Positions 16,517 to 24,710 of a stretch of 64,000 nucleotides of DNA are shown in pieces. Location: contig DBBV01000007.1 of assembly GCA_002292375.1 (NCBI GenBank), positions 1 to 64,000 of the forward strand. Reading direction: 5' to 3'. The notes below the pieces were generated by a model that saw nothing but the letters and a program-made list of their open reading frames with translations, was not told the DNA's origin and made no database searches. Within the stretch, counting starts at the first letter, position 1; every line of letters starts with the position of its first letter. The stretch comes from Methylococcaceae bacterium UBA975. Its GTDB lineage: Bacteria > Pseudomonadota > Gammaproteobacteria > Methylococcales > Cycloclasticaceae. The position numbers were made by a program, and so were the translations under genes.

Positions 16517-18238
16517 TTATACCGCTTTGGCCATAACAAATGAACCCGGTGCTGGCTCAATTTCCAAATAGTCTGCATTGCCGAGTGTCTTAGGTGCATC
16601 AACTGTCTTAGCCCCTTGGCTCTTTAACCAAGCATCCCAATGGGTCCACCAACTACCGGGGACTTCTTTAGACGTTTGCAACCAATGATCACTGCCTTGA
16701 CCCAACTCACCATCCACCCAATAACTACGTTTGTTTTTATTGGCTGGGTTGATCACCCCGGCGACGTGTCCACTTCCTGTCAAAACAAAGTCAACCGGAC
16801 CTTTCACTAACTCCGTACCGATAAAGGTCGTTTTCCACGGTGCTATATGGTCTTCGATAGCAGATAAAAAATAAGTCGGGCAGTCAATTTTACCTAGATC
16901 AACTTTTACACCGCACAAACTAACACCACCCGGTTTAGCCAAATTGTTTTCCAAGTACATATTACGCAGGTACCAAGTGTACATAGCGGCTGTCATATTT
17001 GTTGAGTCACCATTCCAATATAAAATATCAAATGGGGGTGGCGTTTTACCCTTTAAGTAATTATTGACCACATAACTCCATATCAGGTCATTAGCCCGCA
17101 ACATGGCAAAGGTTGTTGCCAATTGTTTACCGGGCATTACACCACCCTCGGCTAATTTATGTTCGTGTTGCTTGACTTGAGATTCATCGATAAAGACACC
17201 GATTTCGCCTGGGTCTGAAAAATCTAACAAGGTCGTGAAAAAAGTCGCACTGGCAATCGGTTTTTTCCGCTTAGCCGCTAATACCGCGATGGTCGTTGCC
17301 AACATAGTACCCCCAATACACCACGAGACGGCATTAATTTTCTTAGCACCCGATATCGCTTTAACCACGTCTATGGCCGGAATGGTACCGTCAGACAGGT
17401 ATTCGTCCCAGGTGACATCGCCCAATGATTCATCCGGGTTTCTCCAAGAGATAATATACACATCATTGCCTTGTTCTAGACAGTAGCGGACATATGAATT
17501 GTCTTTAGATAAATCAAGAATGTAGTATTTATTAATACACGGCGGCACGATCAAAATGGGGTGCTCATTCACTTTTTCGGTCAATGGCTTAAAGTGTACC
17601 AATTGGATTAATTTATTCTGAAATACGACAGAACCTTCAGTCGTAGCAAGGTTTTCACCCAGGGTAAACGCCGACTCATCTGTAATACTTATTTGCCCTT
17701 TTTCCATATCTTGCATCAAGTTTTCAAGGCCGGCGACCAGGTTTTGGCCCTTACTTTCCATCGTTTCTTTCAAAACTTCTGGGTTGGTTAAGGCGAAGTT
17801 TGACGGCGACATCGCGTCTATAAACTGGCGTGTGTAAAAATCACACTTTTTCTTGGTGGCATCGTCTAAGGTCGAATCATTAACCAAGCCTGTCAACCAG
17901 CGGCTGGATAAAAGGTACGACTGTTTTATATAATTATGCACAGGGCTCTCTTCCCACTCAGCTCCGGAAAAACGGCGGTCCCCTTGTTCTGGTTGAACGC
18001 TGGATGCACTATTGGGGTTAAACATATTAAGCCAAATATCAAATTGGTTTTGATAAAAACCACTGACCGCTTTAACCCATTCTTCTGGACTTTCCATCGC
18101 TCTGGTCATAATGGTGTTCCACGAGTTAGCGAACTGGGCCATCATTTCTTGCGATTCGTTTTTTGAAAAATCCTTAAACATTCCGTGACCTTGTGCAGTC
18201 ATTTTTTCAAATAACTCCTGCGGTGTTTTGTTGTTCAT
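16517..18238 (-). CDS. phaC: class I polyhydroxyalkanoate synthase
   Basis: Polymerises (R)-3-hydroxyacyl-CoA into PHA on granule surfaces. 573 residues, as in class I PhaC (no PhaE partner seen). The lipase-like box is SWCIGG with nucleophile C307; the usual GYCVGG is thus altered on one side. The catalytic aspartate is in AIEDHIAPW and the histidine in GSGHVAGVINP; WNPDE/WRNPDE-type and PPCINKYYILDL blocks are conserved. A good promoter lies upstream. No phaB, phasin or depolymerase is adjacent; the thiolase at 11863-13050 and the hydrolase may be functional partners. Confidence 0.95.
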   Translation of the reverse strand: MNNKTPQELFEKMTAQGHGMFKDFSKNESQEMMAQFANSWNTIMTRAMESPEEWVKAVSGFYQNQFDIWLNMFNPNSASSVQPEQGDRRFSGAEWEESPVHNYIKQSYLLSSRWLTGLVNDSTLDDATKKKCDFYTRQFIDAMSPSNFALTNPEVLKETMESKGQNLVAGLENLMQDMEKGQISITDESAFTLGENLATTEGSVVFQNKLIQLVHFKPLTEKVNEHPILIVPPCINKYYILDLSKDNSYVRYCLEQGNDVYIISWRNPDESLGDVTWDEYLSDGTIPAIDVVKAISGAKKINAVSWCIGGTMLATTIAVLAAKRKKPIASATFFTTLLDFSDPGEIGVFIDESQVKQHEHKLAEGGVMPGKQLATTFAMLRANDLIWSYVVNNYLKGKTPPPFDILYWNGDSTNMTAAMYTWYLRNMYLENNLAKPGGVSLCGVKVDLGKIDCPTYFLSAIEDHIAPWKTTFIGTELVKGPVDFVLTGSGHVAGVINPANKNKRSYWVDGELGQGSDHWLQTSKEVPGSWWTHWDAWLKSQGAKTVDAPKTLGNADYLEIEPAPGSFVMAKAV

Positions 18239-18304
18239 CCTATATCCTCATCGATTAACTGCGTCAATTGCTTTAAATTAAAACATAAAATATTGCACTG
18301 CCGC

Positions 18305-18334
18305 ATTATAAGCATAAGATATAATTTTCCACAA
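18305..18334 (-). promoter_or_regulatory. candidate sigma70 promoter for phaC
   Basis: On the minus strand TTGTGG (18334-18329) and a perfect TATAAT (18310-18305) with 18 bases between. The start near 18298 leaves a leader of about 60 bases, with GAGG shortly before the ATG at 18238. Confidence 0.6.
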
Positions 18335-18350
18335 GCGTTAGTCATTAATT

Positions 18351-18728
18351 CTATGTTTCTGTAAGATCATGGTTTTTATCATTTATCAGCACACCTTCTA
18401 CCGACCAAGATTTGAACACGCCCACACGTTCACCTTGCTGCAAGCGGCCCTCCTCCCTTTTTTGCCCATTAGGCCAATAGCTAATAAATTCGCCATGGTA
18501 CTGACCATCAACCACGTCAGCTTGCAGCGCAATTTGACCCGCTAAATACCACGACGTATGTTGACCATTCATTGCTCCATCAACAAAATCCGTGACTGAA
18601 ATCTTTACCCCTGATGGGTGCCATATCGTCCGTTTACCATGCATAACATCAGCGAGGTACTCACACTCTTCAATCAACTGTCCTTGATCATTTTTTTTAA
18701 TTTTAAGCGTCACTTCATCCTTTACCAT
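18351..18728 (-). CDS. MORN-repeat (YwqK-like) protein
   Basis: A 125-residue soluble protein made of repeated units of the MORN_2 type: MHGKRTIWHPSG, MNGQHTSWYLAGQ, YHGEFISYWPNGQKREE and RVGVFKSWSVEG. Database annotations often call such proteins YwqK-family antitoxins, but no toxin is next to it, so that label is not supported here. ATG at 18728 has GAGGAG upstream. A strong terminator ends only about 22 bases before the start, leaving little room for a promoter. It lies upstream of phaC on the same strand. Confidence 0.75.
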   Translation of the reverse strand: MVKDEVTLKIKKNDQGQLIEECEYLADVMHGKRTIWHPSGVKISVTDFVDGAMNGQHTSWYLAGQIALQADVVDGQYHGEFISYWPNGQKREEGRLQQGERVGVFKSWSVEGVLINDKNHDLTET

Positions 18729-18750
18729 TCTTTTCTCCTCTAGCTAAAAC

Positions 18751-18781
18751 GAAAAAACGCGCAGACTATGCGCGTTTTTTC
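18751..18781 (-). terminator. Rho-independent terminator downstream of the cytochrome c pair
   Basis: A perfect 12-base-pair hairpin AAAAAACGCGCA / TGCGCGTTTTTT with a five-base loop (18752-18780), about 28 bases past the stop of the second cytochrome c. It is symmetric and would stop transcripts on either strand. Confidence 0.92.
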
Positions 18782-18808
18782 AATCGGACCGATGATAAAT
18801 CGGGTGTT

Positions 18809-19138
18809 TTACTTCTTCAAGGTTTTAAGCCCCGTTTGGCTCGCAAAGTACGCGGCTAAATCAGCCATATCTTGTTCACTCAAACCCGCTACGCTACCTT
18901 GCATAATAGGGTTGTTGCGCGCACCAGACTTATAACTTTTTAATGCGTGCACAATATAATCAGCGTGTTGCCCAGCAATGGTTGGGAACATACCGCTTGC
19001 GCTAACACCTTCAGCTCCGTGACAGGCCGCACACGCCGTTGATTTTTCTTTACCGGCCTCAATGTTTGCGCCAGCATGAACAGTACTCATGGCCATAATA
19101 AAACCAAAGGCCATCATTGTTTTAATTAGTCGTTTCAT
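18809..19138 (-). CDS. periplasmic monohaem cytochrome c (c4/c5-like), second of a pair
   Basis: Small electron-transfer protein exported to the periplasm. The signal peptide is residues 1-22 (ending VHA), the haem motif CAACH has C36, C39 and H40, and the axial methionine is probably in NPIMQG. 109 residues from ATG at 19138, which has GAGGAT upstream. The frame runs back to 19189 but that part overlaps the preceding gene and lacks signal character. It resembles the neighbouring cytochrome closely (GLSEQDMADLAAYF versus DLSEQDMENLAAYF), so the two are tandem duplicates or the two halves of a split dihaem c4. Confidence 0.9.
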   Translation of the reverse strand: MKRLIKTMMAFGFIMAMSTVHAGANIEAGKEKSTACAACHGAEGVSASGMFPTIAGQHADYIVHALKSYKSGARNNPIMQGSVAGLSEQDMADLAAYFASQTGLKTLKK

Positions 19139-19169
19139 TTTTATCCTCAATTCAATAAATGCGTAGCTA

Positions 19170-19487
19170 TTACTTGCCGTCTTGTTCAAAGTAAGCGGCT
19201 AAATTTTCCATATCTTGCTCAGATAGGTCCGCTACATTACCGTGCATGGTCGAATGTTGACGTAAACCATCTTTGTAAGCCTTCATCGCAGCTACCAAAT
19301 AGGCCGCGTGCTGGCCACCCAATTTTGGTACGTGGTAGGTAGGATATGCATTATTATAATTGACCACACCGTGACACCCTAAACAGGTCTGGCTTTTTAT
19401 CATACCGGCGTTCACGTCACCTTCTGCATATGCTGACACAGACAGAATCATTCCAAAACCTAACAAACTTGCTAATAGTCGCTTCAT
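19170..19487 (-). CDS. periplasmic monohaem cytochrome c, first of a pair
   Basis: Periplasmic electron carrier. The signal peptide ends after AYA (about residue 21), the haem motif CLGCH has C35, C38 and H39, and a methionine ligand candidate lies in HSTMHGN. 105 residues. The C-terminal helix DLSEQDMENLAAYF is shared with the next gene, which starts 31 bases on in the same direction. A partner oxidase or donor is not in the window. A candidate promoter lies upstream. Confidence 0.9.
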   Translation of the reverse strand: MKRLLASLLGFGMILSVSAYAEGDVNAGMIKSQTCLGCHGVVNYNNAYPTYHVPKLGGQHAAYLVAAMKAYKDGLRQHSTMHGNVADLSEQDMENLAAYFEQDGK

Positions 19488-19517
19488 TACTTTTCTCTCT
19501 CGGTTTTAACTAAAATA

Positions 19518-19546
19518 AATTTAATCGGTAATTCTACTTAAATCAA
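19518..19546 (-). promoter_or_regulatory. candidate promoter for the cytochrome c pair
   Basis: On the minus strand TTGATT (19546-19541) and TAAATT (19523-19518) with 17 bases between, about 30 bases before the ATG. The 19488-19632 gap is the divergent region between cytochrome c and grxC. Confidence 0.4.
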
Positions 19547-19632
19547 ACCTGTTGCGCTAGCAGAAACCCTTGCATCTTCTTTTATATTCTTTAATGCTGT
19601 TAAAATACGCGTTTACTTAAAACCCACTCAAC

Positions 19633-19884
19633 ATGTCAAAAATTTCCATTTACACCACCGCTTACTGCCCTTACTGCACCCATGCCAAACGCTTATTGGA
19701 CAGTAAAAATATCGATTACCTAGAAATTTCGGTCGATAACAACCCAGAGCTGAGGGCTGAGATGGTGTCTAAAAGCCAGCGCCACACTGTTCCTCAAATT
19801 TTTAATGGCGACGCACACATCGGCGATTGTATGGAAATTTATGACTTTGAGAGCAACGGTAAACTCAATGACCTTTTAGCCTAA
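19633..19884 (+). CDS. grxC: glutaredoxin 3
   Basis: Glutathione-dependent thiol-disulfide oxidoreductase of the cytoplasm. The dithiol active site CPYC is at residues 12-15; the glutathione site HTVPQIF and GDCMEIYDFE follow as in GrxC. 83 residues, the same length as E. coli Grx3. It starts with ATG at 19633 and hslR begins five bases after its stop, so they are probably one unit. Confidence 0.95.
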   Translation: MSKISIYTTAYCPYCTHAKRLLDSKNIDYLEISVDNNPELRAEMVSKSQRHTVPQIFNGDAHIGDCMEIYDFESNGKLNDLLA

Positions 19885-19889
19885 GGGCC

Positions 19890-20294
19890 TTGAGAAACGT
19901 CATTTTAGCCATCGAAAAGCAACGTTTAGACAAGTGGTTATGGGCCGCTAGGTTTTATAAAACCCGTCGTTTGGCGAGTGAAGCAATTGCTGGCGGTAAA
20001 GTACATGTCAATGGTCAACGCGTAAAAGCGAGCAAAGAGATTCAATTAGACGATAATGTGCAAATCAGTAAGGCAGGATACCTATGGGAGCTTAGTATTT
20101 GCGGCCTAAACAAACAGCGGCGACCGGCAAGTGAGGCTGTGCATCTTTATAAAGAAAGTGAGAGCAGCCAATTGCGCCGACAAAAATTGATCGATTTCAA
20201 CAAAGACCTTTACGCCTCGACACCCCAATCCGATCGTCCGACTAAAAAACAAAGGCGACAAATTCATCGCTTCAAACAACAAAGCGACGATTAA
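19890..20294 (+). CDS. hslR: heat shock protein 15 (S4 domain, ribosome rescue)
   Basis: Binds free 50S subunits that carry stalled nascent chains. The N-terminal S4 domain begins RLDKWLWAARFYKTRRLASE, with GGKVHVNGQRVK and the conserved KQRRPASEA further on, and ends in a basic tail (KKQRRQIHRFKQQ). 134 residues, as in E. coli. TTG at 19890 is the only sensible start before the S4 domain. It converges on tusE with two bases between stop codons. Confidence 0.92.
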   Translation: MRNVILAIEKQRLDKWLWAARFYKTRRLASEAIAGGKVHVNGQRVKASKEIQLDDNVQISKAGYLWELSICGLNKQRRPASEAVHLYKESESSQLRRQKLIDFNKDLYASTPQSDRPTKKQRRQIHRFKQQSDD

Positions 20295-20296
20295 AG

Positions 20297-20620
20297 TTAG
20301 ATGCACGAGGGTGGGATCGGCAAACCAGCATATTTATTAGCGTATTTAAGCGGCCCACCTGGAAACAAGGTATATAGGTAGATAGACGACGCCTTCCCTT
20401 CACCTAATATTTTTTTAATCGCTTTAGCAAACACGCGTGCATTCGGTTGGTGTTTATAGTCATCATAATAGCCTTGCATAAAGTAAATAATTTCCCAATG
20501 CGCTGCCGCCAATACCAGGCCGTCTGCTAATGCCATGGCTTCAGCAATCGCCTCATTCCACTGTGAGCGATTTCTTAGAAACCCGTACTCATCGCGTTCA
20601 ATGCCGCTTAACGCTGTCAT
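20297..20620 (-). CDS. tusE: sulfur relay protein TusE (DsrC family)
   Basis: Accepts sulfur from TusBCD and hands it to MnmA for 2-thiouridine at tRNA position 34. It ends KYAGLPIPPSCI with the conserved penultimate cysteine. The second cysteine found in dissimilatory DsrC, ten residues earlier, is replaced by Asn/Ala, which marks the TusE type. 107 residues from ATG at 20620, whose A is shared with the tusB stop (TAATG). A GTG at 20629 is a less likely start. Last gene of tusD-C-B-E. Confidence 0.92.
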   Translation of the reverse strand: MTALSGIERDEYGFLRNRSQWNEAIAEAMALADGLVLAAAHWEIIYFMQGYYDDYKHQPNARVFAKAIKKILGEGKASSIYLYTLFPGGPLKYANKYAGLPIPPSCI

Positions 20621-20919
20621 TAAAAGCACGACCGTACCGGCTGATGCTCGGTGACCAACCCGACGAAGCCAGCATAGTCCACTACGTTAACCCCGCGATA
20701 ACACTGATCTAAAGCGATACCCCGTGCTTGTAAATCTGGTATTAATGCGTACACAGACACCTGGTCGTCAAGCGATTGCAGCAGCGTCGATTGTGCAGCA
20801 TTAATCACTGCATACACGGCGCTCTCTATCAGCAAGATAACGTCACCCGCTATTGCTTGATCAACACAGTTTTTTAACGCTAAGTTCTGACTAGGGTTTT
20901 TATTAATGATATACAGCAT
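20620..20919 (-). CDS. tusB: sulfur relay protein TusB (DsrH-like)
   Basis: Subunit of the TusBCD hexamer that relays persulfide sulfur to TusE. It is the least conserved member. The 99 residues have the DsrH pattern: an N-terminal strand MLYIINKNP, then AGDVILLIESAVYAVIN and VSVYALIPDLQARG. The start at 20919 is in TAATG overlap with the tusC stop. Identity relies as much on position between tusC and tusE as on sequence. Confidence 0.88.
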   Translation of the reverse strand: MLYIINKNPSQNLALKNCVDQAIAGDVILLIESAVYAVINAAQSTLLQSLDDQVSVYALIPDLQARGIALDQCYRGVNVVDYAGFVGLVTEHQPVRSCF

Positions 20920-21275
20920 TACAAACTAAAGACCTGATCGGCCGACTGCAAGCGTTGCTTAAGTTCATGACGAGGTGTAGCAACAACGGGTATTAGCAAC
21001 TGATCCGTTTTTATCGCTCGCGCCTGCATGGACTCTTTTTCAACAGCAACATCATTAATGTCATAAATACTCAGCGCTTTAAATATTAATGAATTGTCTT
21101 TTAAGTCCAACACCTCGGCCTGTTGATCTTTCATCAGTGCGTAGATGCCATCTCCTTCAAACACCAGCACAACACGCTGATCAAACGCTGCGGCCATCAA
21201 CACAATATCCAAAAACTCTTGCATCCTGACATCACATACCAACGGTTTGTCGATAATAAAAAAAATCGTTTTCAC
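20919..21275 (-). CDS. tusC: sulfur relay protein TusC (DsrF-like)
   Basis: Structural subunit of TusBCD. The conserved N-terminal pattern KTIFFIIDKPL and RVVLVFEGDGIYALM fit DsrF/TusC. Three candidate starts are in frame: TTG 21287, GTG 21284 and GTG 21275. I chose GTG at 21275, one base after the tusD stop, because it gives 118 residues and an N-terminus aligned with E. coli TusC (119). Confidence 0.9.
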   Translation of the reverse strand: MKTIFFIIDKPLVCDVRMQEFLDIVLMAAAFDQRVVLVFEGDGIYALMKDQQAEVLDLKDNSLIFKALSIYDINDVAVEKESMQARAIKTDQLLIPVVATPRHELKQRLQSADQVFSL

Positions 21276-21276
21276 C

Positions 21277-21669
21277 TTAAGCACCAAAGGTAATATGGCG
21301 ATCGGCCTCGATAATGGCCTCCATTAACAAACCTAAACCAGCAATTCTAAAGCCGTCAGCCAAGGCGGCTTGGTAACCACCCAGCTTTTTTGCTACCGTC
21401 TGCTCTAACAAGCCTCGCCGTTGTGCAGACGAGACGCACACCACTAGATCTACCCCATGCTTGGCATTCAAGTCTGACCATCTTTTCACGATGTCTCTTT
21501 CATCACCGGGCGGGCGGGCGTCGCGAAGGGCATTAAAAATGCCGTCGTGGTAAAAAAACACCCGGTAAACCTCATGGCCACTTAAAATAGCTGCCTGAAT
21601 AAAGTGCCACGCACTATCAGCCGCTTGATGCTGATATGGACTAGCATTTATTTGAAGAGAGATTTTCAT
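21277..21669 (-). CDS. tusD: sulfur relay protein TusD (DsrE-like)
   Basis: Catalytic subunit of TusBCD: it carries the persulfide on a cysteine, here C78 in VVCVSSAQRRG, the same number as in E. coli TusD. YRVFFYHDGI is the other conserved block. 130 residues. First gene of the operon, divergent from bepA. The complex takes sulfur through TusA from IscS (neither in the window) for tRNA mnm5s2U synthesis. Confidence 0.93.
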   Translation of the reverse strand: MKISLQINASPYQHQAADSAWHFIQAAILSGHEVYRVFFYHDGIFNALRDARPPGDERDIVKRWSDLNAKHGVDLVVCVSSAQRRGLLEQTVAKKLGGYQAALADGFRIAGLGLLMEAIIEADRHITFGA

Positions 21670-21736
21670 TTAACTTGTTTTTAAACTCAATTAGACTGGC
21701 GTTAACCAACGTTCATGACAAGGGCATTATAATACC

Positions 21737-23206
21737 ATGCGAAGCTTCTACGCCGCACTGCTTGCCACCACAGTTACTGTTATTATTGGCAGCACACTGT
21801 ATTGGCCTAAGCAAAGCTTAGCCAATAACCGTATAAAACTACCGGATATTGGTAATACATCAAACATTATCGTCTCAACCGAGTTAGAAAGAAAATTAGG
21901 TGAGGCGTTCCTTAGGAGCATCCGCCGTAGCGTCCCTTTAAGTAACGACCAAGAAGTCAACGACTACGCTCAACAATTAGGCGATAAAATCGCTAAATTT
22001 AGTGAACAACCTGATCGAAATTTTAATTTTTTCGTCGTTCAGGATGACCGCATCAACGCATTTGCCGGACCTAACGCCAACATTGGCATCAACTCTGGGC
22101 TGATTTTAACAACTGAATCTGAAAGCGAACTAGCCTCTGTTTTTGCGCATGAAATTGGTCACGTAACGCTGCAACATTTACAGCGTGCGATTGAAACTGC
22201 CAGCCAAATGTCTATGCCAAGTGCCGCAGCAACGCTTGCAGCTGTTGTGTTAGGGATCGCTGTGCCTGGAGTGGGTCCTGCGGCGATATTAGCCGTTCAA
22301 GCGGGCCAAGTGCAGCAACAAATTAACTTCACACGCAGTCACGAGGCCGAGGCCGATCGCGTGGGGGTCCAGAACTTAGCCGATGCGGGCTTTGATCCGC
22401 GTAGTATGCCGCTATTTTTTGGCCGTTTGCAAAACGCCACGCGCTACTATGGGCAAAAAATACCCGAGTTATTACGTACCCACCCCGTCCCTATTTCGCG
22501 GATATCTGATACCTCAGCCCGGGCAGAAAAATACCCGTTTAAGCAAGTTGAAGACTCTCAAGACTTCCGGTTGATCAGAATGAAATTGCGCATCAGACAG
22601 CTACAACTACCAACCAATCAGCTGATCGAAGCCCTTGAAGTGGAGTCCAAGCAAGGCACGCAAGAACTAAAAGACGCCGCCTCATACGGCTTAGCCTTAG
22701 CCTTAACCAAAGACCGACAGTTTGATAAGGCCCGCGCGATATTACAAAGCCTAAGTTCACGCAACCCCGGCCAATCACATTACTTAACCGCACAGGCGTT
22801 AAATGAATATTATGATGAAAAACCACGTTTAGCCTTAACTCTTTTTGAACGCGCCAAACGGCTGTTTCCCAAAAGCCGCGCGGTTAACCTCTTGTATGCC
22901 AAAGTTCTGTTACATAATGGTGAACCACAACAGGCATTGCCGCTATTAGAGCAAGATTTACACTTATTTTCACCTAACCCAACCGTGTTTGACCTTCTGT
23001 CAATCGCCTACGGACAAACTGATAATCCGGTTAAAGGCTTTCAGTACCGAGCAGAGTATTATTACTTCCTTGGGCAAACCAAGGACGCCATTATTCAGCT
23101 TGAACAAGCCTTACGTGCCGCCGATAATAACTTCTATTTAAGCAGTCAAATTGAAAATCGATTGGAACAGTTTATGGATGATTTGCAAGCCCCTCCCTTA
23201 CTCTAA
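21737..23206 (+). CDS. bepA: periplasmic M48 metalloprotease / chaperone with TPR repeats
   Basis: Outer-membrane protein quality control: promotes LptD assembly and degrades stalled forms. The signal peptide is about residues 1-29. Zinc motif HEIGH has H138, E139 and H142; the third ligand is in HEAEADRVG (about 205). The C-terminal 220 residues form helical TPR-like repeats. 489 residues, as in E. coli BepA (487). A TATAAT only three bases before the ATG cannot serve this start. The RDD gene follows in 12 bases. Interesting in context: lptF/lptG of the same LPS-transport pathway lie nearby. Confidence 0.92.
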   Translation: MRSFYAALLATTVTVIIGSTLYWPKQSLANNRIKLPDIGNTSNIIVSTELERKLGEAFLRSIRRSVPLSNDQEVNDYAQQLGDKIAKFSEQPDRNFNFFVVQDDRINAFAGPNANIGINSGLILTTESESELASVFAHEIGHVTLQHLQRAIETASQMSMPSAAATLAAVVLGIAVPGVGPAAILAVQAGQVQQQINFTRSHEAEADRVGVQNLADAGFDPRSMPLFFGRLQNATRYYGQKIPELLRTHPVPISRISDTSARAEKYPFKQVEDSQDFRLIRMKLRIRQLQLPTNQLIEALEVESKQGTQELKDAASYGLALALTKDRQFDKARAILQSLSSRNPGQSHYLTAQALNEYYDEKPRLALTLFERAKRLFPKSRAVNLLYAKVLLHNGEPQQALPLLEQDLHLFSPNPTVFDLLSIAYGQTDNPVKGFQYRAEYYYFLGQTKDAIIQLEQALRAADNNFYLSSQIENRLEQFMDDLQAPPLL

Positions 23207-23218
23207 AAATATAACCTC

Positions 23219-23644
23219 ATGCTAAACCTTGATAAACCACCTGGGCTGTTTAGACGGCTAGCCGTTATTGTTTATGACACCTTTTTGTTAATCGCCGTAC
23301 TTTTTTTTGCAACAATCATATTGCTGCCATTCCAACAAGGTAACGCATTGGAGCCAAATTCGTGGCTGTATAAGCTGTATTTACTACTGGTTAGTTTTCT
23401 TTTTTACGCTTGGTTTTGGACCCGAGGAGGACAAACCTTAGGCTTACTTGCTTGGAAGCTCAGGGTAGTGAGTGATGACGGCTCGCCTATCAGTTGGCAA
23501 CAGGCCGCTTTACGTTATAGTAGCGCGTGGCTTTCGTGGGGCTTATTTGGTTTGGGGTTGGTCTGGATGTTGGTTAATAAAGACCGTCTAATGTGGCACG
23601 ACCTTATCTCAAAAACTCACCTTGTTTGGAAACAATCCGAGTAA
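23219..23644 (+). CDS. RDD family membrane protein
   Basis: A small inner-membrane protein of unknown function. It has the RDD pattern: RRLAVIVYDTFLL in helix 1 (R and D conserved), then RGGQTLGLLAWKLRVV and a last segment with KDRLMWHDLISKT. Three hydrophobic helices in 141 residues. ATG at 23219. It ends one base from the convergent lptG stop. Probably co-transcribed with bepA. Confidence 0.88.
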   Translation: MLNLDKPPGLFRRLAVIVYDTFLLIAVLFFATIILLPFQQGNALEPNSWLYKLYLLLVSFLFYAWFWTRGGQTLGLLAWKLRVVSDDGSPISWQQAALRYSSAWLSWGLFGLGLVWMLVNKDRLMWHDLISKTHLVWKQSE

Positions 23645-23645
23645 A

Positions 23646-24710
23646 TTAGCCCATCCTGCGGATTGTGGTAATAGACGCCACCAGGGCTAACAAAAACGGT
23701 AACGATGCTGCTACGACTGGGTTTAAGCCATACACCACACCGATATTGCCAAACAAGCGGTCTACCAGATTAAAACCTATGCCGATGAGCGCGCCTAGCA
23801 AAATTCGCGTGCCGGTACTGCCTGCGCGTTTAATACCGAGTACGAACGGTATCGCAATCAACAACATGACCAAAATAACAAAGGGGCGCACTAATTTACT
23901 GGTAATCGCTACTACAAATTGTGTTGCATCCTGGCCATTTTTTTCCAAAAACTGGATATAACTCGCCAGACCCATGATTGAAAGCCGTTCTGGCTTAACA
24001 ACAATAACGTCAAGTAAGCCGGGGTCGAGCAGCGAGTCCAACTGCGCTGAGCCGGAACTTGAGACTTCTACACCTTGGTCCGAAATGGTGGTCTGTTGAA
24101 TACCTTTAAGCTGCCACTTATTTTCAATATAACTGGCGCTTGCAGCATGGGTGGCATACTTCAATTTATTATTGACGGTCATTTCGTAAATGCTTACGTC
24201 CTTTAATTCAGATGAATTAAGAATTTCCCGAATATTTAAATAAACATCACCATCGCGCGTCCAAAACCCGTATTTTGTTCGCAGCGCAACCTGTTCATTT
24301 TTTGCTGTGAACTTTAACATCTGTGCCGCTTGTTCGGTGCTTGGGGCAACCACCTCACTCACAAATAACGACACCAACATCAACACAACACCCACCCGTA
24401 ATGTAGCAGCGATAATTTGCCAGCGACTGATGCCAGCGGCCCGCATTGCCGTTAACTCAAAATTATTCGACATCGCGCCGAGCGTAATCAGCGCCCCTAA
24501 CAAGGCCGCTGAAGGCATTAATTCGTAAAAGTTTCTTGGTGCAATAAGCGCTAAGTATTTAGCTATTTCTAACAAGCCATATTGACCTGTACCCATATCA
24601 TCTAGTTCATCAGCAAAGGTAATAATCAATACCAACGACAATAAAAACAGCAAGGCAATACTGGTGCTTTTGAGCATTTCAACCGCGATGTATTTATTGA
24701 GTACCTTCAT
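23646..24710 (-). CDS. lptG: LPS export permease LptG
   Basis: Inner-membrane half of the LptB2FG ABC transporter that extracts LPS and passes it to LptC/LptA. Six transmembrane helices in two groups of three surround a periplasmic beta-jellyroll (about 140-260); TAMRAAGISRW is the coupling helix that contacts LptB. 354 residues from ATG at 24710, which overlaps the lptF stop (ATGA). An upstream ATG at 24725 inside lptF is less likely. lptF and lptG form the usual pair. Confidence 0.95.
   Translation of the reverse strand: MKVLNKYIAVEMLKSTSIALLFLLSLVLIITFADELDDMGTGQYGLLEIAKYLALIAPRNFYELMPSAALLGALITLGAMSNNFELTAMRAAGISRWQIIAATLRVGVVLMLVSLFVSEVVAPSTEQAAQMLKFTAKNEQVALRTKYGFWTRDGDVYLNIREILNSSELKDVSIYEMTVNNKLKYATHAASASYIENKWQLKGIQQTTISDQGVEVSSSGSAQLDSLLDPGLLDVIVVKPERLSIMGLASYIQFLEKNGQDATQFVVAITSKLVRPFVILVMLLIAIPFVLGIKRAGSTGTRILLGALIGIGFNLVDRLFGNIGVVYGLNPVVAASLPFLLALVASITTIRRMG

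Noticed and set aside
18351..18728. Toxin-antitoxin module
   Set aside because: MORN repeats alone resemble database YwqK antitoxins, but no toxin-like gene is adjacent.
19518..19546. FNR site before the cytochrome c pair
   Set aside because: Only the first half TTGAT-TTAA is present; the second half GTAGA does not match ATCAA.
20297..21669. dsrEFH-dsrC locus of dissimilatory sulfur oxidation
   Set aside because: The DsrC-family protein has only the penultimate cysteine and no dsrAB or other dsr genes are near, so the tus reading is better.
21728..21733. TATAAT as the bepA promoter
   Set aside because: It lies three bases before the ATG, so transcription would start inside the gene and remove the signal peptide; treated as chance.
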